A stretch of 8,905 nucleotides of DNA from Acidobacteriota bacterium (GTDB lineage Bacteria; Acidobacteriota; Thermoanaerobaculia; Multivoradales; JAHEKO01): contig JAOTUP010000049.1 of the NCBI GenBank assembly GCA_029863825.1, positions 1 through 8,905 of the forward strand. The letters run 5' to 3'. The notes below the pieces were generated by a model that was not told the DNA's origin, searched no databases, and saw only the letters and a list, made by a program, of their open reading frames with translations. A program made the translations under genes and the position numbers. This document shows, one piece after another, positions 6,556 to 8,905 of this stretch; positions within the stretch are counted from its first letter, which is position 1, and each line of letters begins with the position of its first letter.

Positions 6556-7995
6556 TCACGAAGTCGCCGAACCGGACCGCTCTGACCGGTTTCGGAGGAT
6601 CTCCAGTAGTCGCTGCGGGAGGCCGCCGAAGCTACCGGACGACATGGTCACTACGACATCTCCGGGTTCGAGCCCGATCGCGATGTTTCGCGCCATATTC
6701 TCGACGCTCGAGAACAGCCGAGCCGGAATGCCGTGGGAGGCGAGGTCGCCGATAAGGCCCGCGGTGTCGAGCCGTTCGTCGTCGGCGAAGCGGGCGGCAT
6801 GGAATACGGGCGCGAGCATCACTTCATCGGCCTGGCGAAAGGCTTGACAGTACTCGGCGAAATGGAGATTGCGCGCCGACGTGAGTGAACGCGGCTCGAA
6901 GATCGCTATCAGCTTCCTTCCCGGAAAGCGCGCCTTGAGTCCCGCCAGCGTGACACGAACCGCTGTCGGGTGGTGCGCAAAGTCATCGATGATGGTGATC
7001 TCGCCGGCGGTGCCGACCAGCTCCGCACGTCGCTTGACGCCCTCGAATCGGCTCATCGCGTGGGTGATTGCGTCGGGCGCCAAGCTGTCGGCGCGCGCCG
7101 CCGCCCACACTGCCAGAGCGTTGGTGGCGCTGTGCTCGCCCTGCATTGGCAGGGCAAGCTCGATCTTGCCGGCGTCTGGGTCTTCGAGCTGCAACCGGAG
7201 GCCGTCGGCGTTCTGCGAAAACGGTGCGAGTGGCCGCAGGTGATTGTCTTCACCCAGTCCGTAGAAGACAGTTTGGCACCTGGCGAGATGAGCGATCCGA
7301 CGCACGCCCGGAGAATCTCCGCAGGCAACGAGGAGTCCGTTTGCGGGCAGTGTTTGCAGGAGCTCTTCATAGGCTGCGGATGCGGCCTTCTCGTTTGCGT
7401 AGAGGTCCGCATGGTCGAACTCGACGCTGGTAAGGATGAGGGTCTCGGCTCGATAATGCAGAAACTTGGGACCGCGGTCGAAGTAGGCGGCGTTGTATTC
7501 GTCGCCTTCGATGATGAAACGCTCACCATCGCCAAGGCGAAAGTTGGTGACCAGGTTCTTCGGAATGCCGCCGACCAGAAAGCCGGGCGCACGGCCGCAA
7601 TCCTCCCACACCCAGGCGGCGAGAGAAGTCGTGGTGGTCTTGCCGTGAGTGCCCGCAACAACGAGCGGCCGCCGATTCTCGAGCAGAAAACGAGCGAGCG
7701 CCTGCGGCATCGAGACTTTCGGCAGCCCCATTGCCTCCACGGCTTCGACTTCGGGATTGGTTCGCGGAACAGCGTTGCCGACAATGACGAGGTCCGGCGC
7801 CGGCTCGAGATGAGCCGGATCGAATCCCGTGAGCGGTTCGATGCCGGCATCGGCGAGAATCGTCGACATCGGCGGGTAGAGTGGCCCGTCGCTGCCGCGA
7901 ACCCGATGACCGGCTTCCTTCAGCAGGCAGGCTAGCGGCGCCATCCCGGTGCCGCCGATGGCAATCAGGTAGATGTCGAGACCTTGATCGTGCAC
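6556..7995 (-). CDS. mpl: UDP-N-acetylmuramate:L-alanyl-gamma-D-glutamyl-meso-diaminopimelate ligase
   Basis: Mpl is a cytoplasmic ATP-dependent ligase that joins the tripeptide L-Ala-gamma-D-Glu-meso-DAP, recovered from the old cell wall, to UDP-MurNAc and so recycles peptidoglycan. The protein is 479 residues, close to E. coli Mpl (457). Visible parts: N-terminal UDP-sugar domain with IGGTGMAPLA (13-22) and GSDGPLYPPMST (34-45); ATP-binding loop GTHGKTTT (115-122); IIEGDEYNAAYFD (161-173); EFDHADLY (192-199); GEHSATNAL (286-294); KRRAELVG (321-328); DDFAHHPTA (337-345); and FEPRS (366-370). The motifs YPPMST, GDEYNAAYFD and DDFAHHPTA fit Mpl better than MurC. The start is GTG 7995, five residues longer than E. 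coli Mpl, only about 18 nt after the inferred transcription start and without a clear Shine-Dalgarno. It implies a meso-DAP-type cell wall. The TPR gene follows after 135 nt. Confidence 0.93.
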   Translation of the reverse strand: MHDQGLDIYLIAIGGTGMAPLACLLKEAGHRVRGSDGPLYPPMSTILADAGIEPLTGFDPAHLEPAPDLVIVGNAVPRTNPEVEAVEAMGLPKVSMPQALARFLLENRRPLVVAGTHGKTTTTSLAAWVWEDCGRAPGFLVGGIPKNLVTNFRLGDGERFIIEGDEYNAAYFDRGPKFLHYRAETLILTSVEFDHADLYANEKAASAAYEELLQTLPANGLLVACGDSPGVRRIAHLARCQTVFYGLGEDNHLRPLAPFSQNADGLRLQLEDPDAGKIELALPMQGEHSATNALAVWAAARADSLAPDAITHAMSRFEGVKRRAELVGTAGEITIIDDFAHHPTAVRVTLAGLKARFPGRKLIAIFEPRSLTSARNLHFAEYCQAFRQADEVMLAPVFHAARFADDERLDTAGLIGDLASHGIPARLFSSVENMARNIAIGLEPGDVVVTMSSGSFGGLPQRLLEILRNRSERSGSATS

Positions 7996-8019
7996 GGGAG
8001 TGGCTCGCGCGGAGGCGGC

Positions 8020-8028
8020 AGTATAGCA
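8020..8028 (-). promoter_or_regulatory. mpl: Extended -10 promoter for mpl
   Basis: Reading the - strand gives TGC-TATACT, an extended -10 with 5 of 6 bases of TATAAT. Its last base lies 24 nt before the GTG of mpl. Transcription would start near 8013, giving a leader of about 18 nt, which supports the GTG start. No -35 is seen at the usual distance, as is common for extended -10 promoters. The same 11-nt motif with one change lies upstream of the TPR gene. Confidence 0.5.
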
Positions 8029-8090
8029 TTGCGTTTCGCACCCGCGGCGCGTCGAAGCAGAGGCCGCCGCAGCGTTGACATTGGTCGATG

Positions 8091-8095
8091 AGGAG
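8091..8095 (+). promoter_or_regulatory. Ribosome binding site fixing the GTG start of the DUF1573 gene
   Basis: AGGAG lies 7 nt upstream of GTG 8103, an ideal Shine-Dalgarno and spacing. It decides the start, since the codons from 8103 immediately encode a signal peptide. Confidence 0.75.
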
Positions 8096-8102
8096 CCAAC
8101 CC

Positions 8103-8905
8103 GTGAAGAAACTCGAACTCGGAATAACCGTTCTCGCAGTCACCCTGGTGCCGACTCTGGTCCTGGCGCAACCGCGCGCCGTTGTCGTCGATCCGATCAA
8201 AGACGTCGGCGTCGTGAGCCGCGGTCAAAAGATCGATCACCGTTTCGAGATCCGCAACGAGGGGACCAGTGAGCTGACTATTCGTGAAGTGAAGCCGGCG
8301 TGTGGCTGCACCATCGCCGAGTTCGATCGCACGATTGCGCCGGGTGCGAGCGGGTCGCTTCACGCCGTTGTCGACACGAAGGACTTCCGCGGGCCGATCG
8401 CCAAATCGGTGACGGTGTTCACGACTGATCCCGAGAACGCCAAGTTCAATGTCGTGATCAAGGCCGATGTGCGCTCGCAAATCGAGACCCGGCCCGGGTA
8501 TTCGCGGATGATCGTGGTGCAGGGCGAGCCGACGGAGATGAGTCAACAATGGCTATGGGCGAGCGAGGAACCCGATTTCGAGATCCGCAGCGTCAAGTCG
8601 CCTTATCCCTTCCTGCAAGTCGGTTTTCGTGAAGCGACGGAGCAGGAGCGCAAGAGCGAAGGTGCCAAGCGACAGTGGCTGGTCGAGATGACGTTGTCGC
8701 GGGATGCGCCGGTCGGACCACTCGCCGATCACGTGATCGTGCGGACCGATCATCCCCGCCAGCAAGAAGTGAGAATCCCGGTCTCCGGATTTGTCCGCCC
8801 GGTGGTTTCGGTTCGGCCGCGGGTGGCCAATTTCGGTCGACTCGAGCTCACGGGTCCCTTCTCCGCAGTGCTCGACGTCGAGAATCTGGGCTCGGGCAAG
8901 ATCTC
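8103..8905 (+). CDS. Exported DUF1573 (HYDIN/ASH-like) protein, 3' end outside window
   Basis: The frame is open from GTG 8103 to the window end (267 codons plus 2 nt) with no stop. Residues 1-22 are a signal peptide: KK, a hydrophobic core, and a likely cut at VLA|Q. There is no lipobox cysteine, so it should be soluble in the periplasm or secreted. Residues about 25-123 form a DUF1573 domain, an Ig-like beta-sandwich: FEIRNEGTSELTIREVKPACGCTI with cysteines 67 and 69 in the signature CGCT, then IAPGASGSL and TTDPENAKFNVVIKADV. A second, more divergent sandwich spans about 127-230, ending in VRTDHPRQQEVRIPVSGFV. From about 233 a third begins (VVSVRPRVANFGRL...LDVENLGSGKI), echoing the start of the first. 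The function of this family is poorly known; adhesion or envelope binding is a guess. It is divergent from mpl, so shared regulation is possible but not shown. Confidence 0.88.
   Translation, partial: MKKLELGITVLAVTLVPTLVLAQPRAVVVDPIKDVGVVSRGQKIDHRFEIRNEGTSELTIREVKPACGCTIAEFDRTIAPGASGSLHAVVDTKDFRGPIAKSVTVFTTDPENAKFNVVIKADVRSQIETRPGYSRMIVVQGEPTEMSQQWLWASEEPDFEIRSVKSPYPFLQVGFREATEQERKSEGAKRQWLVEMTLSRDAPVGPLADHVIVRTDHPRQQEVRIPVSGFVRPVVSVRPRVANFGRLELTGPFSAVLDVENLGSGKI

Larger units (their letters stand above)
7996..8102. other. Divergent intergenic region between mpl and the DUF1573 gene
   Basis: These 107 nt separate the two divergent genes and hold no ORF I would call. On the - side lies an extended -10 for mpl (8020-8028) and directly upstream of it a short inverted repeat TGCG-TTT-CGCA (8030-8040), which could be an operator or chance. 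On the + side I see the ribosome binding site of the DUF1573 gene (8091-8095), but no convincing promoter: TTGACA at 8075-8080 has no matching -10. Confidence 0.6.

Noticed and set aside
4606..6585. A 659-codon open frame on the + strand opposite the TPR gene
   Set aside because: It lies over the whole TPR gene, lacks recognisable domains and has no good ribosome binding site. The - strand frame has TPR units, a membrane span and tight linkage to the RDD gene. Long antisense frames are expected in high-GC genes.
6970..7935. A 321-codon + strand frame opposite mpl
   Set aside because: mpl has full motif support across this region; the antisense frame shows no family features.
8075..8080. Perfect -35 hexamer TTGACA before the DUF1573 gene
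   Set aside because: The -10 position 17 nt downstream reads AACCCG and would overlap the start codon, so it cannot drive this gene as a normal promoter.
7965..8549. A 194-codon - strand frame opposite the DUF1573 gene
   Set aside because: The + strand has a strong ribosome binding site, a signal peptide and the CGCT motif; the antisense frame has none of these and would cover the mpl promoter.

Overview
The window is ordinary high-GC chromosomal DNA from a diderm (Gram-negative type) bacterium. I see no insertion sequence, phage gene, tRNA, rRNA or CRISPR array. The gamma subunit has a basic N-terminus of the type I associate with Planctomycetota. A gene for peptidoglycan recycling (mpl), an RDD membrane protein, a large TPR protein and a DUF1573 exported protein are also present. 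Together these suggest Acidobacteriota, Planctomycetota or a relative; the phylum is an inference and is not settled by the sequence.

Positions 1-3887, + strand: the 3' part of an F-type ATP synthase operon in the usual order atpA (cut by the window edge), atpG, atpD, atpC, with gaps of 12, 45 and 9 nt. It encodes most of the F1 head: the end of alpha, then gamma, beta and epsilon. A 202-residue multi-pass membrane protein of unknown function follows atpC after 20 nt, probably on the same transcript. A strong hairpin sits right at its stop codon.

Positions 3868-7995, - strand: mpl, a 658-residue TPR protein with one membrane span, and an RDD-family membrane protein, in that order. The TPR and RDD genes are tightly packed (6 nt gap). 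mpl and the TPR gene are separated by 135 nt that hold a candidate promoter. The RDD gene runs tail-to-tail into the + strand membrane-protein gene and overlaps it by 20 nt.

Positions 7996-8102 are a divergent intergenic region with a good extended -10 promoter for mpl. Positions 8103-8905, + strand, hold the first 267 codons of an exported DUF1573 (HYDIN/ASH-like beta-sandwich) protein cut by the window end.

The F1 subunits make ATP from the ion gradient. Mpl returns recovered cell-wall tripeptide to peptidoglycan synthesis. The TPR and RDD proteins look like a membrane-bound pair of unknown role. No convincing new defence or biosynthetic system is present. The most interesting items are a near-identical 11-nt promoter-like element before both mpl and the TPR gene, the two-sided TPR protein, the convergent overlap with its hairpin, and the unknown membrane protein at the end of the atp operon.
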